In this document: piece by piece, positions 24,218 through 32,331 of the stretch
Numbering within the stretch: the first letter of the stretch is position 1
Layout: every line of letters begins with the position of its first letter
Source of the DNA: Candidatus Obscuribacter sp.
GTDB lineage: Bacteria; Cyanobacteriota; Vampirovibrionia; Obscuribacterales; Obscuribacteraceae
Assembly: GCA_021772135.1 (NCBI GenBank)
Contig: JADYXQ010000302.1
Coordinates: forward strand, 1-38,617
DNA length: 38,617 nucleotides
Direction of reading: 5' to 3'
Notes under the pieces: model-generated
The model's database searches: none
Seen by the model: only the letters and a program-made list of their open reading frames with translations
Told to the model about the DNA's origin: nothing
Program-made: the position numbers and the translations under genes

Positions 24218-24919
24218 GTGGGACACCCGCAGGCCAGGCAAATAGCCATCGATGGACCAGCCGGCGCCGGCAAATCTACAGTCGCCCGCAGATTGGCCGA
24301 CAAACTCGGATATCTATATATAGATACGGGAGCTATGTATCGTGCCTCCACCTGGCTGGCCTTGCAAAACAATATTGAGCTTACCGACGGTGACGCCATC
24401 GCCGCCCTGGCCAGTGCCAGCAAAATTCAACTAAAGCCCGCAGATGCATCGTCAGACGGCAAAATTCGAGTTTTCGTCAACGACCAGGAAATTACTCGCG
24501 AAATTCGCACTAATCGCATGTCCGACCTGGTAGCCACCGTTGCTGCGCTTGGTCAGGTGCGCACAATTCTTGTAGATAAACAAAGAGAGCTGGCCAGAGA
24601 AGGCGAATGCGTCATTGACGGCCGCGATATCGGAACGGTAGTTGTACCAGACGCAGGCTTGAAAATATTCATGACCGCCAGCGCCGAAGAACGGGCCCGT
24701 CGCAGGCAGATTGAACTGGCCGCTCAGGGCGAGAATCCTGATTTTGCCGACTTGCTCAAAGCCATTAACGAACGTGATTATCTCGACATGAACCGCGCTG
24801 TTTCACCTCTGACCAAAGCCGTCGATGCAGTCGAAATCATCACTGACGACATGTCTATCGACGAAGTGGTGCAGACACTAGAAAATCTGGCCCAAGAAAC
24901 ATTTCAGACCCCGGCCTGA
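24218..24919 (+). CDS. cmk: Cytidylate kinase
   Basis: The 233-residue enzyme phosphorylates CMP and dCMP with ATP in pyrimidine salvage and nucleic-acid turnover. It has the Walker A loop GPAGAGKST near the N-terminus, the CMP-binding YIDTGAMYRAS, the DGRDIGTVVVPDA stretch and the lid-like RARRRQIEL. I chose the GTG at 24218 because GGAGA lies just upstream, it begins 13 bases after the Rdx stop, and the length then fits the family (about 225). An in-frame ATG at 24125 would overlap the Rdx gene. In many bacteria cmk is followed by rpsA; here it is not. Confidence 0.93.
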   Translation: MGHPQARQIAIDGPAGAGKSTVARRLADKLGYLYIDTGAMYRASTWLALQNNIELTDGDAIAALASASKIQLKPADASSDGKIRVFVNDQEITREIRTNRMSDLVATVAALGQVRTILVDKQRELAREGECVIDGRDIGTVVVPDAGLKIFMTASAEERARRRQIELAAQGENPDFADLLKAINERDYLDMNRAVSPLTKAVDAVEIITDDMSIDEVVQTLENLAQETFQTPA

Positions 24920-25034
24920 TTCTTAAATCTGAAAAAAAGTTCGGGCCTTCGTAAGTACACCAGCGCCAGTTTGCTTGTCTGCGCTTATATTAGCCATAGA
25001 AAAATCGCAATCAGTAAATGGTTTGCACGACTAT

Positions 25035-26249
25035 ATGGATGATTCGCAGAAAAACAATAAAGAGCAATTAGACGGCAAACCTGACGCCGACGCTCAAGAA
25101 CGCAACCCACAGCTTAATTCTGTAGAAATTCTTGGTGGCCAACGGCTGGCAGCGGTACCGGGAAAAGTGCAATTGCCCGCTGACAAAAGCGAGCCACCTA
25201 TAGGCGTGGCGGTGCTCAAGGATAAAGAAACAATTGTTTTGCATTTAAAAGGAAAAAGCGGCAGCACCACAGGTGAAGCCGAAGTTGAGTATCGCCCCGG
25301 AGACCTTTATTACGACGACGTCTTCAAGCATATCGGCGGTATAAAAAAGGGCGAGACTAAACTGGTTCCTGCCTGGAAAGATGATGCAGGCAAAAAGCCG
25401 GCAAAACAAGATGTAATCGCGCCGCAAGACGTACCGCAAGACGTACCGAAAGACGCTCCCAAAGACGCACCTAAAGACACACCGCCAGACCCGGTTAAAG
25501 ACGAGTCAAAAGATCCCAAAGATCTGAAAGATCCAAAAGACGCGAAAGATGCCTCGGGCCAACCTATTGACCAGACTGGCAAACCGATTTTGCCGGACGT
25601 AATCGTTGCACCGTCGGCTCAGTTCACCCTCAAGGTCAATGACACCATCAGCAAAATGTCTGCTGAGACACGCGACGTTTTAGCCACTTCTCAGACCGAA
25701 ATTGTAGCGGCAAATAAATTGACTGATGCACTGCCCGAGCTTAAAGGCCAAAAACCACGAGGTTGGCCTCCTGGGCTAACCTGGGATGCAGTTGATGGAG
25801 CCTATAGCCCATCGCGCAACATGGTGGTGGTGGCAGAAGAAACGGCAGATTCTAACGGTAAATGGGTGAAGAGCAAGCGCACTGAAGACGTCACTCGCCA
25901 TGAAGTCGGCCATGCAGTTGATTTTGGCCTGGGTAAATTGTCGAACACCGCCGCTTTCACCAAAGCATATGACGAAGACGAGAAAAATATGCCGCCAAAA
26001 CTGGCGCCCACACTCAAATATTTCCTCCAAAATGGTGACGGAGGCAAGGAAGAAGCCTGCGCTGAGGCAATTGCCGCACGCGAGGGTGGATCAACTGCCG
26101 GCAATAGCTTTGACGTTGGCTTCAAGAGGACTATCGCAGCCGTTGACGCCGCTTTGCTTCTGCGACGGGCAAAACTGCCTGTGTCTACCATCACCATAAA
26201 CGTGAAAACGCCGCAGCCTACAGCTTCTCCTTCAGTTGATGCACCGTAA
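25035..26249 (+). CDS. HExxH metalloprotease-like protein with PKD-type repeats
   Basis: The protein is 404 residues from this ATG. A low-complexity segment (about 130-175) repeats short units such as DVPQ, DAPK and DPKD. The C-terminal region has HEVGHAVD (His289, Glu290, His293), a zinc-metallopeptidase signature. About 50 residues later EEACAEAIAA could supply a third, glutamate ligand, as in gluzincin-type and lethal-factor-like proteases. No signal peptide is seen. The start is uncertain: the first in-frame start is a TTG at 24975, and the ATG at 25035 lacks a good Shine-Dalgarno. A hairpin follows the stop. Peptidase activity is inferred from the motif only. Confidence 0.68.
   Translation: MDDSQKNNKEQLDGKPDADAQERNPQLNSVEILGGQRLAAVPGKVQLPADKSEPPIGVAVLKDKETIVLHLKGKSGSTTGEAEVEYRPGDLYYDDVFKHIGGIKKGETKLVPAWKDDAGKKPAKQDVIAPQDVPQDVPKDAPKDAPKDTPPDPVKDESKDPKDLKDPKDAKDASGQPIDQTGKPILPDVIVAPSAQFTLKVNDTISKMSAETRDVLATSQTEIVAANKLTDALPELKGQKPRGWPPGLTWDAVDGAYSPSRNMVVVAEETADSNGKWVKSKRTEDVTRHEVGHAVDFGLGKLSNTAAFTKAYDEDEKNMPPKLAPTLKYFLQNGDGGKEEACAEAIAAREGGSTAGNSFDVGFKRTIAAVDAALLLRRAKLPVSTITINVKTPQPTASPSVDAP
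25425..25548 (+). repeat. Tandem PKD/DVP coding repeats
   Basis: This stretch encodes about ten short units of the form (D)(V/A/L/P)(P)(K/Q)D, built on 12-base repeats related to GACGTACCGCAA and AAAGACGCTCCC and then decaying to DPKD units. Slippage-driven expansion is likely, and repeat number may vary between strains. Confidence 0.6.
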
Positions 26250-26256
26250 GCTCTTC

Positions 26257-26289
26257 ACTTAAGCTAAGCCTTTTAAGGTTTGCTTAAGT
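26257..26289 (+). terminator. Terminator-like hairpin after the metalloprotease-like gene
   Basis: ACTTAAGC (26257-26264) pairs exactly with GCTTAAGT (26282-26289). CCTT (26269-26272) can pair with AAGG (26275-26278) in the interior. It begins 8 bases after the stop codon and is followed by an AT-rich stretch. The rest of the 281-base gap to 26531 holds no gene I can support. Confidence 0.5.
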
Positions 26290-26530
26290 ATTTATCAGCC
26301 GGGTATAAAAAATGTGAAGGACTGATGGATTTAACCTTTGATTTTGACGAGGCATATCTAGTGATGCCTCCAAGATGTCGCGCCTGGCCGCAAAAAGCCC
26401 CAAAGACGATAAGCACTACATATAGAGCGCTGTCGACAAAAATGCCCTCAAGGCTGTATCTTAATAACCTATAACATTAGTAGCCGATCACTTAAGACCG
26501 TTTGAATTCTAAGGAATCAAGGAGCACGTC

Positions 26531-27265
26531 ATGGCCAAGGCGAAAACAAAAACTCTGGACAAGCCACAAGTTGTCTCCGCTGGCAAACAGCAATCTACTG
26601 AAGTGACCGAACTGAAGCAAATTTTCCAACGCGTTGATCTGGCGCAGACATACAGCCACAAACATCCAGCTTTTGCCGTCATCGCTCTAAAAGACGGTCG
26701 CACCCTTACTGTTAACTATGGCCAAAAAGGTAATATTGAGACTTTGACATTCTCAGATGGCCGCGTGCTTGCCACTGCTGATGGTGGCGCTTATTTTTCT
26801 GATAATTTACAGCCCGATGTGAAATTAAAAGATCTCACACTCAACGTTGATGATGGCGAACTCAACTATAAGTCAATCTATGGCAAACGCACTGCTCAAG
26901 TCAAAGAAACCGCCAGCGGCGCCAAATATGCCACTCTTAAGGTCAAAGGCGACGCGCGCGAATTTCAATTGCTTGTCGACAGAAGCCAGGTTGTGATCGG
27001 CAAAGAAGGCAAAATGACTTACTCTGCCGACGGCAAATATTTGACAATGGAGCCTAAAGGCGGCGGACAAATTAAATTCCACCTCGGCATCAATATGCTC
27101 GATGTTGTCTTCCCCAATGGCTATCAGCAGAGCTTTTACGCCACTGCGCAAGAAATGAGCCTGCTACAACTTCAACCAATTGGTTTCTACGTTAATTGGT
27201 TGCCTGCCGACGACATGGGACAACATTTCGAGTGGGGCGTTGTGCTACCACAAGCAGTGCACTAA
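26531..27265 (+). CDS. Beta-rich protein of unknown function
   Basis: The 244-residue protein has a very good ribosome binding site (AAGGAGCACGTC before ATG). Residues 1-25 are Lys/Thr-rich. From about 45 to 200 short strand-turn units with DG/GK turns recur (LKDGRTLTVN, FSDGRVLATADGG, YSADGKYLTMEPKGGG), similar in style to the large protein at 9869. The C-terminus (about 200-244) is rich in aromatic and proline residues. There is no signal peptide, membrane helix or known motif. It ends 25 bases before the convergent speD. Confidence 0.72.
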   Translation: MAKAKTKTLDKPQVVSAGKQQSTEVTELKQIFQRVDLAQTYSHKHPAFAVIALKDGRTLTVNYGQKGNIETLTFSDGRVLATADGGAYFSDNLQPDVKLKDLTLNVDDGELNYKSIYGKRTAQVKETASGAKYATLKVKGDAREFQLLVDRSQVVIGKEGKMTYSADGKYLTMEPKGGGQIKFHLGINMLDVVFPNGYQQSFYATAQEMSLLQLQPIGFYVNWLPADDMGQHFEWGVVLPQAVH

Positions 27266-27290
27266 TTATTTCGACCACTTCAAGCACCAA

Positions 27291-27755
27291 TTACCTAGTT
27301 TCAAGATGTTCGATTGACTGGCCGCGGATGAAAACATTCTGCTGCACTTGAACCGGCTTTAAATACGTGAACATCACTGCGCTAAATTTAGCCTGGTCGA
27401 CTGTTTCGCCGCAAGTGAACAGGTCAACGAAACAAGCCCCGGTTTCAGGATAGGTGTGGATGCTGGCGTGGCTTTCAGAGAGCAGCAAAATAGCGGTGAC
27501 GCCGCCGTTAGGGAAAACATAACTGCAGGTGTCTAAAACTGTGGCTCCAGTTGCATTTGCCGCTGCGCTAAAATTTCCAAGCAAAGCAGCAGCGTTAAGC
27601 AAGGCCTCAGGCGAACAGCCCATAAAGCTAGCCATCATATGACGGCCCTGAAACTGATAGGTAGCATCATTGGCGCGGTCCACAGCGGCGGCTGCCGCAA
27701 GAGCTGCCAGAGCAGTCGCAGGACTATCGGGGGCAGATTTGGACTCGATACCCAT
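27291..27755 (-). CDS. speD: S-adenosylmethionine decarboxylase proenzyme
   Basis: The 154-residue proenzyme has the self-cleavage site in LLSESHASIHTYPE: cleavage between Glu94 and Ser95 makes the pyruvoyl cofactor. His100 and Cys115 (LFTCGE) match the processing and catalytic residues of the bacterial class 1B enzyme in spacing (Ser+5, Ser+20). It makes decarboxylated SAM, the aminopropyl donor for SpeE. The N-terminus carries about 30 extra Ala-rich residues (ALAALAAAAAV) before the conserved QFQGRHMMASF. It is the last gene of the operon, 9 bases after the RMD1-like gene. Confidence 0.95.
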   Translation of the reverse strand: MGIESKSAPDSPATALAALAAAAAVDRANDATYQFQGRHMMASFMGCSPEALLNAAALLGNFSAAANATGATVLDTCSYVFPNGGVTAILLLSESHASIHTYPETGACFVDLFTCGETVDQAKFSAVMFTYLKPVQVQQNVFIRGQSIEHLETR

Positions 27756-27764
27756 GTTAATAGA

Positions 27765-28625
27765 TTACCAGAAAAATTCTGCCGCCATAAAGCCAATCTC
27801 GATTAGCAAAACCAGAATGATAATGGTCTCGAGAATAAACTCACCGCGATAATAGCGAAACTCGAGCAGGCGGTCATTGGCCAGCTCGTAAGTATCTTCG
27901 AAAACTTCCAACTGGTCGTCAACCGCCCGCAGACGCCCTACCAGCTCAGTGTGGTTAACCAGCTCCTGTACCATTCTTTTGGCGCTAGCCGGCATATAGT
28001 TAGGCACGGCGTCGACAAATGGCTCCACCGCGGCAAAATCTGCACGCAAATTGGTCGCCCACAAAGTCTTTTCATTTACCGCCGCCTGCATGGCCAGATC
28101 TTTGCCCTCAATCTGGTGATTAAGCGTCATATGTTCGCGCAGGGCTGGCCAGCCCCGCCCCAGCTCACCTTCGATGCGAGCCACCTGGGCGGCAAAATAA
28201 GAAAAGTAAGTCAATGCTATGAGAAGCTCATCGAGTCGTTCGCCACTGCACACAATCAGGGCCTGACCGGCGCGCCAGACAATTCGATCAGATCGCAGGG
28301 TGAGATCGAAAGCTTCTTCAAGTTCGTCTTTGCGAGCCGGATCGATAGAAAGCTTGTCTGACCGTGGCTTTAGCTGGGCCAGCCAGCTTGAGTCTGTAGC
28401 CAGATTAGCACCGGCCACTAATACTGCAACACGCAAAAGCTCACCTGATTCTTTGCTTGCGCCGCCGGCAAAATCAGACACAGCAGTGACTTCTTTGACT
28501 GCATAAACAGATTGAGGCACGGCAAAATGCATCAGCAATCGATCTTTGTCTTCAAGAGCTGCTTTTAACTTGATGCGGTAGCAGGACACCACTGAGGCCA
28601 AATCTTGCTCCGATAAATCAGTCAT
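27765..28625 (-). CDS. RMD1/YagE (DUF155)-like membrane-anchored protein
   Basis: The 286-residue protein is soluble for about 255 residues and ends in one hydrophobic helix (FILETIIILVLLIEIGFMAAEFFW). The last 60 residues, a helical VDDQLEVFEDTYELANDRLLEFRYYR followed by GEF.LE.III..L..EI, match the end of the RMD1/DUF155 family, whose yeast members are mitochondrial proteins involved in meiotic division. The molecular function is unknown. It lies between speE (10 bases upstream) and speD (9 bases downstream), so it is presumably co-expressed with spermidine synthesis. The assignment rests on the C-terminal pattern. Confidence 0.68.
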   Translation of the reverse strand: MTDLSEQDLASVVSCYRIKLKAALEDKDRLLMHFAVPQSVYAVKEVTAVSDFAGGASKESGELLRVAVLVAGANLATDSSWLAQLKPRSDKLSIDPARKDELEEAFDLTLRSDRIVWRAGQALIVCSGERLDELLIALTYFSYFAAQVARIEGELGRGWPALREHMTLNHQIEGKDLAMQAAVNEKTLWATNLRADFAAVEPFVDAVPNYMPASAKRMVQELVNHTELVGRLRAVDDQLEVFEDTYELANDRLLEFRYYRGEFILETIIILVLLIEIGFMAAEFFW

Positions 28626-28635
28626 AGTTAAATGC

Positions 28636-29715
28636 CTAAGCGAGCGGATCTACAGGGAAGACCATCAAGTCTGGGTCGGTATCGTCAATAAAAGGCGGCG
28701 GAACAAACTCTACGCCGTCTTCAAGAATCGGCCCGCCCAGGCTGAGTAAAAACTGGGTTTCCTTGCACAATGCAAATCGGCTGCGCAAATAATCTCCGGT
28801 CAAATGACTGAGATATTTGTTGCCTAATTTAGTCTTGATTGCTTTGTCGATGGCGTCGGCAGACCAGTCTTGGGGCACGAACCAGTCGGAAGCGATAAGA
28901 AAACCCCAGGCACTGAGAAATGAAGGTATCAATGTCGAATAGCTGTGCACTTCGCTGAAGACGGTGCGCAAAGTGCGCATCACAGCGGCGTGTCCTTTAT
29001 CGTCAAGGAACGAAAATTCCATTCCTTGCACCACAACTATGCCACCATCGCGCACACGATGCTTCAAAAGCTCGTAGAACTGCCTGGTATAAAGTGCTTG
29101 TGCTGGGCCATTATCGAGCATATCGACAACGTCGATAATAATAACATCATATTTTTTATCGTCTTCTTCGACAAACTTTTTACCATCGGCAATGATCAAA
29201 TTTGCGCGCGAATCATCGAAGGCACCACAATGCCAACTAACTAGATGTTGGCGACAGAGTTCAACCACTTCGCCATCTAGATCAACCATAGTGGCCGATT
29301 TAACGGAACCATGCACCAGCACTTCGCGCAGGGATGCACCTTCGCCACCGCCGATAATCAGTACATCTTTAGGATCGGGATGGCGCAGCATAGCCGGTTG
29401 CACCAATAGCTCGTGATAAAGCCTTTCGTCATCTTCTGCGCTCTGAATAGCACCGTCTAAAACCAGCACCCGGCCGAAATTATAGCTATCGGCAATCAAT
29501 ACATTTTGAAAAGCCGTCTTGTTGTTAAAAATTACGCTCTTCAGTCGATACCCATAACTATCGAATGGATCTGAATCTTCAGTGAACATCAAAGAGCCGG
29601 GGTTGGCACCTTTAACAATTTCATCTTCAACGTAAATGCGATCAGGAGGAAGCGCCGGCAACGGGTAAGGTCGCTTTACTGGCTGTGCGATTTTCGGCTC
29701 AAGATTGGAATTCAT
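28636..29715 (-). CDS. speE: Spermidine synthase-family aminopropyltransferase
   Basis: The 359-residue enzyme has the SpeE pattern: LVLDGAIQSAEDDERLYHELLVQPAM (substrate gate), VLIIGGGEGASLREVL (SAM-type Rossmann loop), MVDLDGEVVELC, and IIIDVVDM...PAQALYTRQFYELL, which replaces the usual DSTDP stretch. It transfers an aminopropyl group from decarboxylated SAM to putrescine or a related amine. About 50 extra residues precede the domain (usual length 280-310). The variation at the acidic catalytic loop makes the amine substrate uncertain. It lies 12 bases after the helicase gene and 10 before the RMD1-like gene. Confidence 0.92.
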   Translation of the reverse strand: MNSNLEPKIAQPVKRPYPLPALPPDRIYVEDEIVKGANPGSLMFTEDSDPFDSYGYRLKSVIFNNKTAFQNVLIADSYNFGRVLVLDGAIQSAEDDERLYHELLVQPAMLRHPDPKDVLIIGGGEGASLREVLVHGSVKSATMVDLDGEVVELCRQHLVSWHCGAFDDSRANLIIADGKKFVEEDDKKYDVIIIDVVDMLDNGPAQALYTRQFYELLKHRVRDGGIVVVQGMEFSFLDDKGHAAVMRTLRTVFSEVHSYSTLIPSFLSAWGFLIASDWFVPQDWSADAIDKAIKTKLGNKYLSHLTGDYLRSRFALCKETQFLLSLGGPILEDGVEFVPPPFIDDTDPDLMVFPVDPLA

Positions 29716-29727
29716 TTTATTTGCTAA

Positions 29728-32064
29728 CTAGAAATCTTCTTTTACTTCATCGCGATTGAGCAGATCTTCTACTTGTTTGCAAAGTTCTACAACATTTTCA
29801 GGCATATCAGAGGCGCGAATAAACTGGCGGCACAGATCAAGTGTTCTTCTGATAGCACGCACAACGTCACCTTCATCACGAGGCGAGTTCATGCGCACTT
29901 GCTCCCAGGGCGAGCCCTGAGCCCACATTTCAGTCAGGCCAGCCAGTTGCGCACCAAATTCGATGGGCATATCGACGTCAAAATCTTTTTGCATGCGCGT
30001 GATGCGTCGCGCCATTTTGTTAATTTCTTCCACGCAATGCTCGACATTGTGTGTCATTCTCACTTTCATTTGATCATTGCCGCGGGGCTCGTCGCCGATA
30101 AGAACAGTGAGCACACCGGCTAATTCAGATGGTTTCAATTGATCGAACATGCCGCTAATTGCTACTTCACTCAAGAACAACTCATTTGAGCCACGAATAG
30201 AAGCAGCCATACGACCAAGTTTTGTTGGCTTGTTGCCGTCAAGATAACCTAAGGTGCGCAAGATGTTCGCCAGCGCTTCAAAGGTCGTCCAATATTTTGT
30301 GGTCTCGCGGGCCACCCGTTTATCGAGATCTTTGATGCGTTTGATCAAATGCTCGGTGCGATCAGATTGAGTGCTGCAAGGCTTTTGCACCGGACAACCA
30401 TGACAGGGCATGTCATAAGCTTCTTTGAGCAAGCCTTGAATTTCGTTGCGGGTTTCAGCCAGCGCGATAATAGCCGGCGAACCGGGTTTGATGGCAGATG
30501 GCTTGAGACCTTTTTCGGTTGCCTTTAATTGCTTGTGACGTGTGCGAATGGTCTCTAATCGCTTAGCATAGAGCGGCAAATCGCCAGGCAAAGTAGGGCA
30601 GAGCGGATTTTTTAAATGCTCAAGCTCGGCTTCCCAGGCCATTTTCTGAGTGTAAGCAGGTTCAAGTTGTTGATTAATTAGAAACTGTCCAAAGCTGCGC
30701 TCAATTAAATCGCGGGCATCATCGATGGTGTGACGCTCAAGTAAATTTAGAACCATACCGTATGAAGGAGTGAAACGACTTGAGAGCGGATCGGCGCCGG
30801 AAGTTGCTAGCTTAGCCGCTTCATCAACGCTTTCAAAGGGATTATGCAACACCACAACGTGACCGACATCATCCATACCACGCCTACCGGCGCGCCCTGA
30901 CATTTGCAGAAACTCAGAAGCCGTAAGTTGCCTGTGACCTTCGTCAGAACGCTTATGAATAGAGGCAATCACCGTGGATCGAGCAGGCATATTGATACCA
31001 GCGGCCAGCGTTTCTGTAGCGAAAACGACTTTAAGCAGGCCCTTCTGGAAAAGCTTTTCAATCATGCCTTTCCAGCTTGGTAGCATGCCGGCATGGTGCA
31101 CAGACATACCTTCCATCAAGAATGGAATGTGCGGATGATTGGCTAAATTAGGATTATCTTTGGTGAATTCGAGCACTTGCCGCTTCAGTTCTTTCTGTTC
31201 ATCAGCATGCAGCAAAGGTATGCCGCGAGCCATTTTCATGGCTTCCTCACAACCTCTGCGCGAGAACAAGAAATAAATCGCCGGCAACATGTTGCGAGCA
31301 GAAAGACTGCCGAGCACATCACCAGGGTGAGTGTAGAGGCCGCCCATCGGTCTGCGTCTTTTGTCAGACGAGCTATGCTGTGGTTTTTTCTTGCCAAATC
31401 TTTGCTTGAGGAAACTATTCACAGCACCGCCTGGTGCTAATAGCGGATAGATTTTGCGCTCGCCAAAATAGTGGAATCGCAATGGCACCGGCCTGAAATC
31501 AGAGACCACAAGCTCAGTGGGGCCGTGGGTTTCGTCAATCCAGGTAGTTAGTTCTTGAGCGTTCGCCACTGTAGCCGACAGGCCGACGAGCTGAATATCT
31601 TTGGGGGCATAGATGATTGATTCTTCCCAAACCGTGCCGCGGTCGGCATCATTCATGTAGTGGCATTCGTCTAAAACAACGAAAGCGACATCGCGCAAGT
31701 TGCGGCTGACGTCACCAAGAATGGTGCCATAAAGCATGTTGCGAAAAACTTCAGTGGTCATCACAACGATGGGTGCATCACGGTTTAGAGAAAGGTCGCC
31801 TGTAAGCAAACCAACTTTTTCATCACCATATTTTTGTTTGAGATCGTAAAGCTTTTGGTTTGATAAGGCCTTGAGAGGAGTGGTGTAATAGCACCGCTTG
31901 TTAGCCATGAGAGCCATCTCAACGGCGTATTCGGCAACTACTGTTTTACCAGAACCAGTCGGCGCGCATACGATTACGCTCTTGCCTTCTTCCAGGTACT
32001 TCATTGCCTCAAGCTGAAAATCGTCAAGCTTAAAAGGAAATAGATGGGCTACGTCGACTTGCAC
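29728..32064 (-). CDS. Ski2/Mtr4-like DExH RNA helicase with DSHCT domain
   Basis: The 778-residue protein has the Ski2-like core: FQLEAM Q-motif-like start, Walker A PTGSGKT (35-41), TTPLKALSNQK, DECH box (132-135), GLSAT, and SGRAGRRG (near 400). The C-terminal third matches the DSHCT domain (LGRMAASIRGSNELFLSEVA ... LTEMWAQGSPW). A small cysteine cluster (CHGCPVQKPC) sits before it, as in cyanobacterial and actinobacterial members (HelY type). Eukaryotic relatives feed RNA to the exosome; in bacteria a role in RNA processing is inferred. It starts with GTG without a clear Shine-Dalgarno. It leads the operon with speE, the RMD1-like gene and speD. Confidence 0.93.
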   Translation of the reverse strand: MQVDVAHLFPFKLDDFQLEAMKYLEEGKSVIVCAPTGSGKTVVAEYAVEMALMANKRCYYTTPLKALSNQKLYDLKQKYGDEKVGLLTGDLSLNRDAPIVVMTTEVFRNMLYGTILGDVSRNLRDVAFVVLDECHYMNDADRGTVWEESIIYAPKDIQLVGLSATVANAQELTTWIDETHGPTELVVSDFRPVPLRFHYFGERKIYPLLAPGGAVNSFLKQRFGKKKPQHSSSDKRRRPMGGLYTHPGDVLGSLSARNMLPAIYFLFSRRGCEEAMKMARGIPLLHADEQKELKRQVLEFTKDNPNLANHPHIPFLMEGMSVHHAGMLPSWKGMIEKLFQKGLLKVVFATETLAAGINMPARSTVIASIHKRSDEGHRQLTASEFLQMSGRAGRRGMDDVGHVVVLHNPFESVDEAAKLATSGADPLSSRFTPSYGMVLNLLERHTIDDARDLIERSFGQFLINQQLEPAYTQKMAWEAELEHLKNPLCPTLPGDLPLYAKRLETIRTRHKQLKATEKGLKPSAIKPGSPAIIALAETRNEIQGLLKEAYDMPCHGCPVQKPCSTQSDRTEHLIKRIKDLDKRVARETTKYWTTFEALANILRTLGYLDGNKPTKLGRMAASIRGSNELFLSEVAISGMFDQLKPSELAGVLTVLIGDEPRGNDQMKVRMTHNVEHCVEEINKMARRITRMQKDFDVDMPIEFGAQLAGLTEMWAQGSPWEQVRMNSPRDEGDVVRAIRRTLDLCRQFIRASDMPENVVELCKQVEDLLNRDEVKEDF

Positions 32065-32196
32065 TAGGGGAAGAGTGACTCCAATTGTTAACTGCGGATG
32101 TACAAGTATGAATTTTAGCAGTCTCCGCTTGTTAAAACCGCTAAAACCGACCAGTAATCTACTTTGAAATAGGATAATTGCTCGAAATGCATGCGC

Positions 32197-32202
32197 TATA
32201 AT
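32197..32202 (+). promoter_or_regulatory. Probable -10 element for the tRNA gene
   Basis: A perfect TATAAT lies 26 bases before the tRNA 5' end. The region 17-18 bases upstream (ATAATT) is a poor -35 match, while TTGCTC at 32178-32183 is a better match but too close. Transcription would start near 32209 and could include the phosphatase gene. The rest of 32065-32227 holds nothing else I can name. Confidence 0.5.
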
Positions 32203-32227
32203 TGTCTTTCAACGATTTAGTGGTCAC

Positions 32228-32302
32228 CGGGACGTAGCGCAGGGGTAGCGCGCACCTTTGGGGTGGGTGAGGCCGGAGGTTCGATTCCTCTCGTCCCGAC
32301 CA
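32228..32302 (+). tRNA. tRNA-Pro (GGG)
   Basis: The 75 bases fold as a full cloverleaf: acceptor CGGGACG/CGTCCCG, D-arm GCGC/GCGC with a short 7-base loop (AGGGGTA), anticodon stem CACCT/GGGTG with loop TTGGGGT, variable loop AGGCC, and T-arm GGAGG/CCTCT with loop TTCGATT. The anticodon GGG reads CCC (and CCU) proline codons. The 3' ACCA is encoded in the DNA. A TATAAT lies 26 bases upstream, and a polynucleotide-kinase-type phosphatase starts 30 bases downstream. Confidence 0.95.
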
Positions 32303-32331
32303 ATTAAAATGGCTGATAGACGGCTTCGAAT

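Noticed and set aside
25425..25548. CRISPR-like short repeats
   Set aside because: The repeats are contiguous coding units without unique spacers, so they are a low-complexity protein segment.
26280..26474. Short plus-strand frame in the gap after the metalloprotease-like gene
   Set aside because: TTG start without a ribosome site, begins inside the terminator hairpin, no recognisable features.
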